Assembly: GCA_902573085.1 (NCBI GenBank)
Contig: CACGHY010000006.1
Location: forward strand, 1 to 55,109
From: an uncultured Candidatus Poseidoniales archaeon
GTDB lineage: Archaea > Thermoplasmatota > Poseidoniia > Poseidoniales > Thalassarchaeaceae
DNA: 55,109 bases
Reading direction: 5' to 3'
Both the position numbers and the translations under genes were made by a program. Of this stretch, positions 16,159 to 24,409 are shown in pieces. Positions within the stretch are counted from its first letter, which is position 1, and every line of letters begins with the position of its first letter. The notes below the pieces were generated by a model that was given only the letters and a program-made list of their open reading frames with translations, was not told the origin of the DNA and did no database searches.

Positions 16159-16198
16159 GGGATTCCGTGTATGAAGGAGGCTTGAAGGTTCGTGGTCG

Positions 16199-17764
16199 CT
16201 ATTCGCCCCTAGCCGAAATGACCTGATCTATTCGTAGCATCCCCATTGCCGTCTCGGTGGCCGATTGCAAGGAGTTCGCAATTACAGACCTGGGGTGCCA
16301 GACCCCTTCGACTATCCATTTCTTGCCATCCTCTGAGATTCCAACGGGGGGCTCCCCTAGTGATGTTGCCCTTAGTTCAAGAATACGGTCCAGCGGCTCC
16401 CCTCCAGCATTCTCGACTAGTGTTGAGGGGATCGTCTCCATGGCTCTGGCAAACGCCTCCATCGCAAGTCTCTCCCTCCCTGCCTGTTTCTCGGAAGCCA
16501 ATCTAACTGCATGAGCTATTCTGCTGTGGATAGCTCCTGCTCCCGGAAGGACGTACTCATTCAGTGCCAACGAGGTAGATCTGAGCGAGTCGTGGATTCC
16601 TCTGATTACCTCCTCTGTACCCGTCTCACCAGCACCTCCTATCTCTATGGTTACAACTGATGGATTCGGGCATTCCTCAATCCGGATCACATCTTCTACC
16701 TCATTAGAAGCTGGCCTCCTCTCCCATGACGCGCTACCGCACTGACCCAAGTCAGACTCCTGCAAATCCAGAGGGCTTTCCACTATCCTAGCTCCCGTTG
16801 CATCCGAAGCGTTTCTCAATTCAGAGGAGTCCAGTCCTTCCACGACTAGGATAGATTTCTGGCACAGAGAATGGAGTATATCCCTATCGATTTCACCAGA
16901 GCAAAGAACTACCCTAGCGCCTGACTCGATTATACCTCTGGAAATTTCCCCTTTCCTTTCCTTCTCGGCTTCGATGAACGAGTCCAAATCGTCAGCACTG
17001 GTGATTTTCATTTCTGCATCTCTGGACATTTCTCTTATCTTCAGTTCACCGTTTAGGCATACGACCTTTACATCTCGTAAGTCGTTGGGTAGGTTGTCCA
17101 TCAGTACTCGTCTACGGAGGATAATCCCGTTAACCAATCTAGAGTCCCTGATGCTCCCAGTTCCGCTCTTGAACATGGAAACGTGTTGGGCAGATGCCTC
17201 GCCTCTGTTGTCCAACACTGTGTTGAGAGCCTTGACAATCAGGGGTGGGAAGGACCCGAGTGCGGTGTCTGCAACTTTGCCTCTGAGAGCTGTCTCGGCC
17301 ACTTCCACTAGCTTCTTATCGTCGCATTTTCTAATGTCTGACTCTATCTGTAATCTAGCGGTCTGGAGTGACATTTCGTATCCATCAACCAGGGTTAGAG
17401 GGTGTAGCCCCTTCCTGAACAGATCATTCGCCTCGATTAGTAGTGACCCGCAAAGTAGCATCGTGGTTGTCACCCCGTCACCACAGTCCTCCTCTTGCGA
17501 CTCTGCCATGGAGACCATCATTTTGGCAGCAGGATGCCTTACAAGAAGCTCGGCCACTATCTTCGCTCCATCGTTGGTGACTGCCGTGTTACCGTCCGTC
17601 TTGTAGAGCATCTTGTCTAGGCCTCTGGGGCCAAATGTTGGCTTCAGAAGATCTGAGAATACCCTCGCTGCAACGATAAGCTTCTCTTGGACCTCCGTAC
17701 CGCTGGTGATCTTGGTCCTTTGCGGGATGATTGCGACCTTGGATCCATCTGAGTCCCCTCCCAT
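16199..17764 (-). CDS. Divergent thermosome (group II chaperonin, TCP-1/Cpn60) subunit
   Basis: This 521-residue subunit resembles archaeal chaperonins that fold proteins in a double-ring ATPase. Equatorial motifs are recognisable: LKPTFGPRGLDKML, VTNDGAKIV, HPAAKMM and GDGVTTTMLL (the usual form is GDGTTTAVVL), then in the second half ERLAMEAFARAMETIPSTLVENAG. The apical domain is poorly conserved. The usual PGGGAxE block reads PGAGAIHS, so the acidic residue there is lost, and an insertion-like EIGGAGETGTEE replaces the common RGGTE stretch. ATG 17764 fits the family N terminus; a GTG at 17818 would add 18 residues. It is probably a fast-evolving paralogue of a canonical thermosome encoded elsewhere. 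Confidence 0.88.
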   Translation of the reverse strand: MGGDSDGSKVAIIPQRTKITSGTEVQEKLIVAARVFSDLLKPTFGPRGLDKMLYKTDGNTAVTNDGAKIVAELLVRHPAAKMMVSMAESQEEDCGDGVTTTMLLCGSLLIEANDLFRKGLHPLTLVDGYEMSLQTARLQIESDIRKCDDKKLVEVAETALRGKVADTALGSFPPLIVKALNTVLDNRGEASAQHVSMFKSGTGSIRDSRLVNGIILRRRVLMDNLPNDLRDVKVVCLNGELKIREMSRDAEMKITSADDLDSFIEAEKERKGEISRGIIESGARVVLCSGEIDRDILHSLCQKSILVVEGLDSSELRNASDATGARIVESPLDLQESDLGQCGSASWERRPASNEVEDVIRIEECPNPSVVTIEIGGAGETGTEEVIRGIHDSLRSTSLALNEYVLPGAGAIHSRIAHAVRLASEKQAGRERLAMEAFARAMETIPSTLVENAGGEPLDRILELRATSLGEPPVGISEDGKKWIVEGVWHPRSVIANSLQSATETAMGMLRIDQVISARGE

Positions 17765-17872
17765 GAGGCCGGTGGGCACGAAAGGCTGACATGAATGCTT
17801 TGAGGAGTCAAAACGCACTAATTATCAGCAAAAGACACGAATGTCTATGTTAGGTAAAAATCAGGAAATATT

Positions 17873-18820
17873 GTGAAACCACGACGTGGGGCTGCCATAT
17901 TCGTTTCCTCCATGATACTTATCTGCTGCTTTTCAACCAGTGGTTCGGCTCAAATTCTGCCCGAGGCCGATGTGGAATGCGAGGATTCGGTTACGTTGGA
18001 TATTTCTCCTGGTTCTGTAAAACAGACAATTGTTAATTGCGAACTGACAAATCCCACGTCCGGATCTGAGAGCATAGAAATCTCATACCAATCAGAAAAC
18101 CTGAACGTAGCTGGTCCGGAAAGCATCACAGTAGGAGGGGGGGAGTCTGTAGATTTCCAGATTACTGTAGCATCTGCAAGTGAGAACTCAGCCGGGATGT
18201 ACGAGATCAACGTGAGTGTCGTAGTCACTGAGTGGAACGGGATTCCAGTCAGTGTGTTCGGATTCTCCGATGAGGAAATGGTCGAAGTGGAGGTTCTACC
18301 ATACACGGTATGCTCTTCATCCAGTCCTTCTGCAATATTCTCTGAAGCGGGGGAGGACGTGGTCTTCACTGTTGTTTACAGTTGCGATAGCAACGAAGAA
18401 AGCTCTCTAGAAGTCTCATTACACCTCCTTGAAGAGGGTAGTAGCCAGGAAACTATGTGGCCGTCTGGATTCAATGATATGTCCGTAGATACTTGTAGAG
18501 TGGATAATCCAATGGGCTCGGTCAGCTGCGAGTTCATCCTGACCACGCCCTCCAACCTCCAGGAGAAGTGGGAGGGTTGCCTGATTGTGGTGGATGAAAA
18601 CACCGCCCCGGGATGGTCCTGTTCGAGTGATTTCGCTTTCCCACTTACCGTGAATGAGAAGGAGGCAGTGCTTCCTTCGGTAGGGATTAATGTGAATGGA
18701 ACGGTGTTGGAGGACCTTGGCCTCACTGGTGAGAATCAGAAGTTCTACATCGGTGGTGCAGTGGTGCTGGTAGTTGTTTTCATTTCGCTGTTTGTGATCT
18801 TGAGGCGCCGTAGTAAGTAG
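17873..18820 (+). CDS. Exported, C-terminally anchored surface protein
   Basis: This 315-residue protein has a signal peptide (about 1-26, ending GSAQ), an extracellular region rich in Ser, Glu and Val with beta-strand patterns typical of Ig-like/NEW3-type domains (for example TVGGGESVDFQITVASAS), paired cysteines, and a C-terminal membrane helix (about 287-309) followed by RRRSK. It should sit outside the cell, anchored in the membrane. No binding or catalytic motif is seen. The GTG at 17873 is used as start, 50-odd bases from the divergent thermosome promoter. Confidence 0.75.
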   Translation: MKPRRGAAIFVSSMILICCFSTSGSAQILPEADVECEDSVTLDISPGSVKQTIVNCELTNPTSGSESIEISYQSENLNVAGPESITVGGGESVDFQITVASASENSAGMYEINVSVVVTEWNGIPVSVFGFSDEEMVEVEVLPYTVCSSSSPSAIFSEAGEDVVFTVVYSCDSNEESSLEVSLHLLEEGSSQETMWPSGFNDMSVDTCRVDNPMGSVSCEFILTTPSNLQEKWEGCLIVVDENTAPGWSCSSDFAFPLTVNEKEAVLPSVGINVNGTVLEDLGLTGENQKFYIGGAVVLVVVFISLFVILRRRSK

Positions 18821-18888
18821 AATGGAGCTTAGAATTTTAATTTGGCAAATTGGACACTTTCAGTAAGACTTCTTTTCTGAGAGAGTCG

Positions 18889-19215
18889 TTATCCTAAGAT
18901 TGTTACCATCCATCTGAGGAATAGAGCAGAGGTCGCGCCGATGACCAGGGAGGCGATTGAGGCGAATCCGCATATTGCGCTAAAGAAGTAGAAGAGAGCC
19001 ATGGTGAGCGACAGAAAGACCCCGAAATCTATCGCTTGACTCCTTCCGAGTCCTGAGTGTTTGATGACATGGTCCCTCTCCCTAATTGCGAAAACCAAGG
19101 TCGCTAGAGTCCCTACCAAAATGGCGTGGCCGACGAACCAACCGATTGAGTCTCCGAAAACCATGACTAATTCACCTTGGAATGTGCCGAGCACGATGGT
19201 GGCGATGTCGAACAC
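18889..19215 (-). CDS. Small membrane protein, three to four helices
   Basis: This 108-residue hydrophobic protein has membrane helices at about 18-40 (GDSIGWFVGHAILVGTLATL), 62-82 and 84-106. I do not recognise a family. The start is a GTG at 19215 (MFDIATIVLG). The first ~12 codons are repeated, with changes, in the decayed copy at 19934-20064, so the gene belonged to a duplicated cassette. It lies 48 bases downstream of the methyltransferase gene on the same strand. Confidence 0.6.
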   Translation of the reverse strand: MFDIATIVLGTFQGELVMVFGDSIGWFVGHAILVGTLATLVFAIRERDHVIKHSGLGRSQAIDFGVFLSLTMALFYFFSAICGFASIASLVIGATSALFLRWMVTILG

Positions 19216-19310
19216 AAAACAGACGACAGAGCGGGTATTCTTGAAATGTGCGAAGTTCGCTATTCAGTTCTTCTGAATAATGAACTGTCCTCCGATGATT
19301 TTTACAATGG
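19181..19310 (-). repeat. Intact copy of a diverged duplicated gene junction
   Basis: This 130-base stretch covers the last ~15 codons of the methyltransferase gene, the 48-base gap and the first ~12 codons of the small membrane protein. A diverged second copy in the same orientation occurs at 19934-20062. Identical blocks include TGTGCCGA, TATTCTTGAAAT and CTGAATAATGA (given on the + strand). Confidence 0.75.
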
Positions 19311-19839
19311 AGGCTTGGTTTTCTTTCACGAAGTCTTGTACAGCCTGTTTCACAGGAGCGGGTCCGCCTGTTTCCTGGCAGGGCAGAAAATAGTCGTCTC
19401 CCGTTAGGAACCCATCGGGCTTGACCTTAGGGAAATATAACTCAAGGTCAGACTTCACGGAATCATAGTCATGGCTTCCATCCACATACACCCAATCGAA
19501 GAAGTCGTTCGGAAACTCCGAGTGCGCTTCTGCAGAAGTTTTTCTGTGAAAGCTAACCTCTGGAGAGCCTGCGAATCTCTCTCTGACGGATTCAAAGATA
19601 TCGTCCATATCACTTTGACTACCAGCCTTCACACCTCCGTACCACCTAGAGGGAAAGGAGGGCTGGAACATCCAAGGGTCGATCAGATGAAGCTCTGAGG
19701 GATTGTTAATTTCGAGAATCCTCTGAGAGAAGTCTCCTTTCCAGACACCTATCTCGGCACATATAGACCCATTTGGCATCATCTTCAGAAGACGCTTTCT
19801 ATGATCTGTGATAAACGAGAAAAATCCCCCCCTTCTCAT
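19264..19839 (-). CDS. Class I SAM methyltransferase (Methyltransf_24 type)
   Basis: This 191-residue methyltransferase has motif I as GSICAEIGVWKGDFSQ (about residues 26-41), then LHLIDPW, a post-motif region FFDWVYVDGSHDYDSVKSDL and FPKVKPDGFLTGDDY. This arrangement is that of the Methyltransf_24 group, often found in polysaccharide and cephalosporin hydroxylase-like clusters and likely to act on sugars. The ATG at 19839 is preferred; the frame extends three codons to a TTG. Its 3' end is duplicated in a decayed form at about 20030-20062, evidence for a lost paralogue next door. Confidence 0.8.
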   Translation of the reverse strand: MRRGGFFSFITDHRKRLLKMMPNGSICAEIGVWKGDFSQRILEINNPSELHLIDPWMFQPSFPSRWYGGVKAGSQSDMDDIFESVRERFAGSPEVSFHRKTSAEAHSEFPNDFFDWVYVDGSHDYDSVKSDLELYFPKVKPDGFLTGDDYFLPCQETGGPAPVKQAVQDFVKENQASIVKIIGGQFIIQKN

Positions 19840-19933
19840 AAGAAACAAGCCCTAACAATGATAAAATGGAAGGGACTATGATATCAATTCTTTCTCAGAA
19901 TTCACATTATACCAAGGAGAATGTGCTCGATGG

Positions 19934-20064
19934 GATGTGCCGATTACGAGGGAGGCGAGGTCAAACATAAACAAATCAGAGAACGGATATTCTTGAAATA
20001 TGAGAGGGTCGCAACCCTGTTCTCCTGAATAATGAGCTTCCGCCCGAAAATTTTCAGTAATCAA
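19934..20064 (-). pseudogene. Relic of a second methyltransferase/membrane-protein junction
   Basis: On the minus strand the relic first reads KIFGRKLIIQEN, matching KIIGGQFIIQKN at the end of the intact methyltransferase. It then runs past the lost stop and continues to MFDLASLVIGTSH, matching MFDIATIVLGTFQ at the start of the intact membrane protein. Beyond those points both reading frames are lost; the methyltransferase frame has a stop two codons upstream of the match. A 1-base indel separates the copies in the spacer. The rest of 19840-20206 is AT-rich and holds no other gene I can see. It is the scar of a decayed paralogous cassette. Confidence 0.75.
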
Positions 20065-20206
20065 ACAGGTATTTTCTTAAAACTCCTAGTGAACAGGAAA
20101 ATAATGATTGGAGAAACCTACCACCTGACATGGGGGAATAGAAATTAGAAATTTTTTAAAAAGAGCTCTAAAGCCTCTACGGTCGTTTTCTTCCAATTTT
20201 GTTACC

Positions 20207-20890
20207 TTGGTAGATCAAAACTCAATTGTGAGGAAGGCATCATGGATTCTTGCAGCCGAAAAGGTTGAGGGAGACTATCTTGAGTTTGGAGTGTATAGAG
20301 GAGGGTCCCTAATCAAGGCATACAGCGAGATGGAGGCTGTTTATGAAGAACAAATGAGGGAGAGCGGCGGCAGGTCAAAGGAGGCGGCTCTGGAGGTGAA
20401 GAGGATTTGGTCGGAGATGAGGTTTTTCGCTTTCGATTCATTCCAGGGGTTACCAGAAATTACGGGTTTAGATGTCAAAGGTAATGATTTCGAAGAGGGA
20501 GGCTGGTCGAGCAACGAAGAAGTGTTCAGGAGTAATCTAGCTAAATCCCACTTTCCCATGGATAAATTAGTAACTGTTCCAGGTTGGTTCGAAAAAACGT
20601 GTATCGAGAAAACTAAGGAAAAGCACAAAATGAGTAAGGCTGCAATCATTCACATAGATTGCGATCTATATTCGTCTGCAAAAACTGTTCTTGAATTCGT
20701 TGAAGATCTACTAGTTGATGGGACTGTGCTGATTTTCGATGATTGGTTTAACTTTAAGGGGAATCCCAACCTTGGGGAACAGAAGGCTTTCAATGAGTGG
20801 TCTAATAATCTGAGTGATTGGGAATTTGTCCAATACCAAAAGGAGGGGCCCTGGAGAAACAGTTTCATTGCCTCTTATCAGGGAAATTAG
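20207..20890 (+). CDS. TylF/MycF-type O-methyltransferase
   Basis: This 227-residue protein has the TylF family layout. The SAM-binding GDYLEFGVYRGGSL (about residues 19-32) is followed by FFAFDSFQGLPE, the metal/substrate segment AAIIHIDCDLYSSAKTVLEF and GTVLIFDDWFNFKG with two acidic metal ligands. Members are Mg-dependent sugar O-methyltransferases, which fits the glycan context. The likely start is a TTG at 20207, with no good in-frame ATG before the SAM motif. The gene is preceded by a long AT-rich stretch that should hold its promoter. The GT2 gene follows directly. Confidence 0.85.
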   Translation: MVDQNSIVRKASWILAAEKVEGDYLEFGVYRGGSLIKAYSEMEAVYEEQMRESGGRSKEAALEVKRIWSEMRFFAFDSFQGLPEITGLDVKGNDFEEGGWSSNEEVFRSNLAKSHFPMDKLVTVPGWFEKTCIEKTKEKHKMSKAAIIHIDCDLYSSAKTVLEFVEDLLVDGTVLIFDDWFNFKGNPNLGEQKAFNEWSNNLSDWEFVQYQKEGPWRNSFIASYQGN

Positions 20891-20909
20891 AGAACGTGAC
20901 ACTAATTAC

Positions 20910-21755
20910 TTGAGTGCGACTGGGTTTGATGTGGATTCAGAAGTAGATGTGGTTATTCCCACCTTCAGAAGACCGGAAGCGCTTGCTTCCTGTCTGAGAT
21001 CACTAGAGTCGCAGACGTTGGCACCAGCTTCTATAGAGGTGGTTGACGACTCAGAGACCGACTATGGTCCTGGGATTTCGAGAAATATAGGGTGGAAGAG
21101 GGGGTCAGGGAGGTACGTTGCATTCATTGATGATGACTGCTTGGCGGATTGTGGTTGGATAGAAAACATACAGAGAGTATTTTCGGAGAATGACATCGGT
21201 GGTATTGAAGGCGGAATAACCACTACAGACATCGATGGGGAGATAATCGATTTTAATCCTCCTCATCGATTTAACTGGGATCGATTTAAAACTGCAAATA
21301 TGGCTATTAGAAGGGATATTCTCACTGAGATTGGTGGTTTCGATGAGCGATATTTCCTTCATAGAGAAGACACTGACCTAGCATGGAGAGTCATAGATGC
21401 TGGATACAGGATGGTTTGGGTACCAGAATGTAAGGTTCATCATCCTGAGCCAATAGGGGTACACGGAGCGGTTTATGGAGCATATCCTCGTTCAGAACAA
21501 TTACTATATCATTGCAATCCGAATAAGTTTGTCGAAAGCGCCGCGAGTTTGATTTCGCGGGAGAGCATAGCAGATGGCTCCCTTAGGAAACTCCAGAGAG
21601 ATATGAGGACGTTGCAACACCCTCCAGATGTGAAGCCACTCAGTAGGATTCAGTCATGGACCCTTTGGACAAGAGCATGGTTTTTGGCATTATTCTGGGC
21701 AATAAGAAAGGCAACTATTGGTGACCCAAAGAAATCTAGTTTATGTTTAAAATAA
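20910..21755 (+). CDS. Family 2 glycosyltransferase
   Basis: This GT-A fold glycosyltransferase transfers a sugar from a nucleotide-sugar. Motifs are VDVVIPTFRRPEALASCLRS, the nucleotide/metal-binding VAFIDDDCLADCGW, ANMAIRRDIL, and the acceptor/catalytic FLHREDTDLAWRVIDAGY. A C-terminal hydrophobic stretch (TRAWFLALFWAI) may touch the membrane. The frame is open back to an ATG at 20814 inside the methyltransferase gene. I prefer the TTG at 20910 because it avoids a 77-base overlap, but the longer start is possible. It should act with the adjacent methyl- and sulfotransferases. Confidence 0.85.
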   Translation: MSATGFDVDSEVDVVIPTFRRPEALASCLRSLESQTLAPASIEVVDDSETDYGPGISRNIGWKRGSGRYVAFIDDDCLADCGWIENIQRVFSENDIGGIEGGITTTDIDGEIIDFNPPHRFNWDRFKTANMAIRRDILTEIGGFDERYFLHREDTDLAWRVIDAGYRMVWVPECKVHHPEPIGVHGAVYGAYPRSEQLLYHCNPNKFVESAASLISRESIADGSLRKLQRDMRTLQHPPDVKPLSRIQSWTLWTRAWFLALFWAIRKATIGDPKKSSLCLK

Positions 21756-21766
21756 CGGCCATATCA

Positions 21767-21780
21767 TTTGTTTTTTGATT
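21767..21780 (+). terminator. T-rich transcript end after GT2 gene
   Basis: A run of T (six consecutive T at 21771-21776 within a T-rich tract) lies 11-25 bases after the GT2 stop, between convergent genes. Archaeal transcription commonly ends at such T-tracts without a hairpin. Confidence 0.4.
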
Positions 21781-22454
21781 TACTTTCTGTATCCAAACTC
21801 CGTGAAATCAATCTTAAATTTATTATATATTATTTCCTTGATTTCATCGTTCAGCTGTATATCTTCTCCTGAGTCTCTTGTCTTGTTCAAAACCTTTAAT
21901 TCATCGAAGTTAAATCTCTTTCTTATTTTCTCATAATCTTCGGGAAGATCCTCCATGCGACCAATGTGTTGCATTTTCGCCCCTCTTGAATGAATAATAC
22001 TGTATTGTGTCTTGAAGTGTCTATCACAAAGAAAATTTGGAATTTTGGATAATTTTCTGACGAAATCTTCGAAGGAGTCGTCATTTTTTAGATATCCAAA
22101 AAGATAATTCGAGTATAGGAATTGTGAATTGTCGGCCATATTGAACTTGTTTTTGTAGCAGGAAATTATTCTGCCATAGGGATTTCTGACGTATGCGAAT
22201 GAGAAGTATTTCCCTTTTTTTCTTGGGATTCTCTTGTGGGAGAATTCTCTAGAATGGAAATGGATTGATTTATTCTTAGGGAATTCTCCGAATATTGAGG
22301 TCTTAATTGAGGAGCTACCAGATTTTGCTACACTCGCGAATACTACTTCTTTTTCATCGAGTACTATGAAATCTGAAGAGTCCAGATTTCCATGAATAAT
22401 AACATGGGTTATGTCTCTGATGAACTGGTAGATATTTTTGAAAGAAAATCTCAT
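21780..22454 (-). CDS. Sulfotransferase (Sulfotransfer_2-like), AT-rich gene
   Basis: This 224-residue protein resembles carbohydrate sulfotransferases that move sulfate from PAPS to a sugar. The 5'-phosphosulfate loop is FASVAKSGSSSIKTSIF (about residues 35-51), and the 3'-phosphate motif is FAYVRNPYGRIISCYKNKF (about 80-98). The rest matches the general pattern of the family (FEDFVRKL, then a late HIGRMEDLPEDYEKI). Base composition is distinctly AT-rich and the protein is heavy in Lys, Asn, Phe and Ser compared with its neighbours, which suggests recent transfer. It is the first of three same-strand sulfotransferase genes. Confidence 0.8.
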   Translation of the reverse strand: MRFSFKNIYQFIRDITHVIIHGNLDSSDFIVLDEKEVVFASVAKSGSSSIKTSIFGEFPKNKSIHFHSREFSHKRIPRKKGKYFSFAYVRNPYGRIISCYKNKFNMADNSQFLYSNYLFGYLKNDDSFEDFVRKLSKIPNFLCDRHFKTQYSIIHSRGAKMQHIGRMEDLPEDYEKIRKRFNFDELKVLNKTRDSGEDIQLNDEIKEIIYNKFKIDFTEFGYRK

Positions 22455-22480
22455 ATTATCACGATGATTTTTTACTCTGG

Positions 22481-23419
22481 CTAGATGATTACGGATTTGG
22501 GAATGTATTTCTCTAAATTTTCCATGAACTCTATGTCATCAATCAGATTAAGTCGAATTTTTTCAGTTAACTCATCAGAAATTTCCTGTTTTTCTGATTG
22601 CACATATTTCCACCCCTTGGATCTAATAGGATCCAATAATACCTTCCTCAAGCCTCTTGTTGGAATGACAACCTTCGCTAGTGAAAAGGCCCAATTTGGA
22701 GGGTTTCGCAGAAATCTCCTGTAAGCCGAGTTAGACAACTTTCCTCTAGGATTCTTCACACTTAGATCTCTAGGCATACCCGCTGGATCAATTCCAAGCC
22801 AATCACTGATTTCATCTAAGACCATTCTTGGATTGGAGGCAATAGACTTCAATTGAACTACTCTGACTCTTTCTTCCCCAATCTCATCAATCCAGTTTTT
22901 TACGTGAGATGAAAATCTTGGATACGTAAGGAAACCCCAAGTATCTGGGTCTTCGGGGCTAGCAATCCAATTCCGACTGTCTATTTTTGAAATTAAACTC
23001 TCAAAAGATGTTTTGAAGTGTACTGTTTTCTTCTGTTGGTGGAAAAGACTGATCATTAGGTCATAGGGATCTCTTACCGTGATTATCACTTTCGCTTCCG
23101 GCATAAGGTCTCTGACAGTTTCCAAGGCCCTTTTAGAATAAAGATGCTGAGGTGACTTGTCGATAATGAGTCTCTCGCTCTTGAAATAATCCATATCTGC
23201 CTCATGTGGCAGAAATAGAGTTCCTCGTGGTTTGCTCATTTCGAATGGATAGTCGACGACCCCTCCGAGCAAAAAACCACTCTCAACTGCTCCTGAGTTG
23301 ACTCTCTCCCACGGATGGTATACTTCCTTATGCTTTCTCAACCACAATAGAAGGGAAGTAGTCCCACATTTGGGGCCTCCGACGAGAAGGAGGTTTGGAG
23401 CAGGTTCTATAGCTCTCAT
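22481..23419 (-). CDS. Sulfotransferase (heparan sulfotransferase-like)
   Basis: This 312-residue PAPS-dependent sulfotransferase begins with the phosphosulfate-binding loop LLLVGGPKCGTTSLLLWLRK (about residues 10-29) and has the 3'-phosphate motif AKVIITVRDPYDLMISLFHQ (about 109-128). The conserved late segment VVQLKSIASNPRMVLDEISDWLGI is the family helix. It has no signal peptide or membrane segment. It probably sulfates sugar residues of the surface glycan. It is unlike its two neighbours in detail, so the three are separate enzymes, perhaps with different position specificity. Confidence 0.88.
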   Translation of the reverse strand: MRAIEPAPNLLLVGGPKCGTTSLLLWLRKHKEVYHPWERVNSGAVESGFLLGGVVDYPFEMSKPRGTLFLPHEADMDYFKSERLIIDKSPQHLYSKRALETVRDLMPEAKVIITVRDPYDLMISLFHQQKKTVHFKTSFESLISKIDSRNWIASPEDPDTWGFLTYPRFSSHVKNWIDEIGEERVRVVQLKSIASNPRMVLDEISDWLGIDPAGMPRDLSVKNPRGKLSNSAYRRFLRNPPNWAFSLAKVVIPTRGLRKVLLDPIRSKGWKYVQSEKQEISDELTEKIRLNLIDDIEFMENLEKYIPKSVII

Positions 23420-23461
23420 CCCATCTTGGGAGATATCGTCAACTGATAAGTACAGATGGTG

Positions 23462-24376
23462 TTATTTTACTGCATTATTCTTGATGGTTTCCATCCACTC
23501 AGTTGTATCGAATTTGGTCAAATCTTGCAATTGTGCTAGATCTTCGCATACTTCCTCTTCACAGATGGAAAAATGAAATTTGTCAAGATGCTCTGGCTTG
23601 CTTGGATCGGCACGTCTACCTAATAGTGGCAAATAGTAGATATTGATGTCTCTCGATACGAGGTAATTTACAACTGGTGACTTCAAGAAACTGGGAACAA
23701 AAGAAAATGTTATCCTCATTAGTTTTCCTAAAAAGGTAATTTTTCTTCGCTTAGCTGCCCTGTTTGAGTTGGCTAAATGGTTTATTGAGTAGTTATGTTT
23801 GTGGATTCCAAGGAATTCCTCAATTTCACTAAGCACCGTCTCTGGCGAATCTCGCATCCTGGAGCTGTCGAAAATATAGAAATCTGATAGAGAGAAAACC
23901 CCCAGCCAGCGGGCCATTGACTTTCCATATAGTGAGTCTTCCTTGAGTCTAGGATCCTTCCACGCGACCTGGAAGTCGTCCCAATCGGCCCCCCATGTTT
24001 TGTCTAATCCAATATCAGTGATCATCCTCCAATGACTAAATGTTCTGTCAACAGGTTCTCGAAGAGAAATAATGAATTTGGGGTCCTCAAACTTCTCTGA
24101 AATCCTAGCTGGAGAGATGGGGCAGGAAAACGTGTGTATGGACCCATCTAGCCTTATGCCGTCTCCTTTGAATAATCTGAAGTATTCTGTCCAATCTGGT
24201 TCTTCATTAGACCTTCCAAATGTCCCCTTATGGGATGAAATGATGTTTGGCTCCTTTGGATCTGATAAGCAGATTGAGGGGTTCTGAGACAGCGTGCTGG
24301 CTAGCCAGGTTGTTCCGGCCTTTGGAACGCCAATTAGGAATGCATGAGTCCCGGAAACCCTCTCTGAGTCGCCCAT
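23462..24376 (-). CDS. Sulfotransferase
   Basis: This 304-residue protein has the P-loop-like motif FLIGVPKAGTTWLASTLSQN (about residues 13-32) and the 3'-phosphate motif FIISLREPVDRTFSHWRMI (about 100-118). FYIFDSSRMRDSPETVLSEI, the usual helix before the substrate loop, follows. It acts on a carbohydrate acceptor by analogy with the family. The ATG at 24376 is close to the divergent homoserine kinase-like gene start (33 bases). The PAPS synthesis genes needed by all three sulfotransferases are not in this window. Confidence 0.88.
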   Translation of the reverse strand: MGDSERVSGTHAFLIGVPKAGTTWLASTLSQNPSICLSDPKEPNIISSHKGTFGRSNEEPDWTEYFRLFKGDGIRLDGSIHTFSCPISPARISEKFEDPKFIISLREPVDRTFSHWRMITDIGLDKTWGADWDDFQVAWKDPRLKEDSLYGKSMARWLGVFSLSDFYIFDSSRMRDSPETVLSEIEEFLGIHKHNYSINHLANSNRAAKRRKITFLGKLMRITFSFVPSFLKSPVVNYLVSRDINIYYLPLLGRRADPSKPEHLDKFHFSICEEEVCEDLAQLQDLTKFDTTEWMETIKNNAVK

Positions 24377-24409
24377 GGCCCGTCGTAACCATACGAATGT
24401 TAAGTCCTA

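Larger units (their letters stand above)
18889..24376. other. Putative surface-glycan modification island
   Basis: Seven genes between the exported protein at 17873 and the homoserine kinase-like gene at 24410 encode a small membrane protein, two methyltransferases, a GT2 glycosyltransferase and three sulfotransferases. The sulfotransferase at 21780 and the intergenic segment 19849-20206 are clearly richer in A and T than the flanking housekeeping genes. Together with the relic at 19934-20064, this points to repeated gain and loss. By analogy with hypervariable cell-surface islands of marine archaea, the products probably build or decorate a surface polysaccharide or S-layer glycan with methyl and sulfate groups. 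The island boundaries are my judgement; no att sites or tRNA mark them. Confidence 0.55.

Noticed and set aside
15728-16174. A 148-codon open frame antisense to purH.
   Set aside because: It overlaps a complete, well-conserved purH and shows no own domain.
16974-17606. A 210-codon open frame antisense to the thermosome gene.
   Set aside because: It is explained by codon bias of the thermosome gene on the other strand; no recognisable domain.
18889-24376. A prophage or integrative element as the source of the AT-rich island.
   Set aside because: No integrase, terminase, capsid or flanking att repeats are present; the genes are glycan-modifying enzymes.
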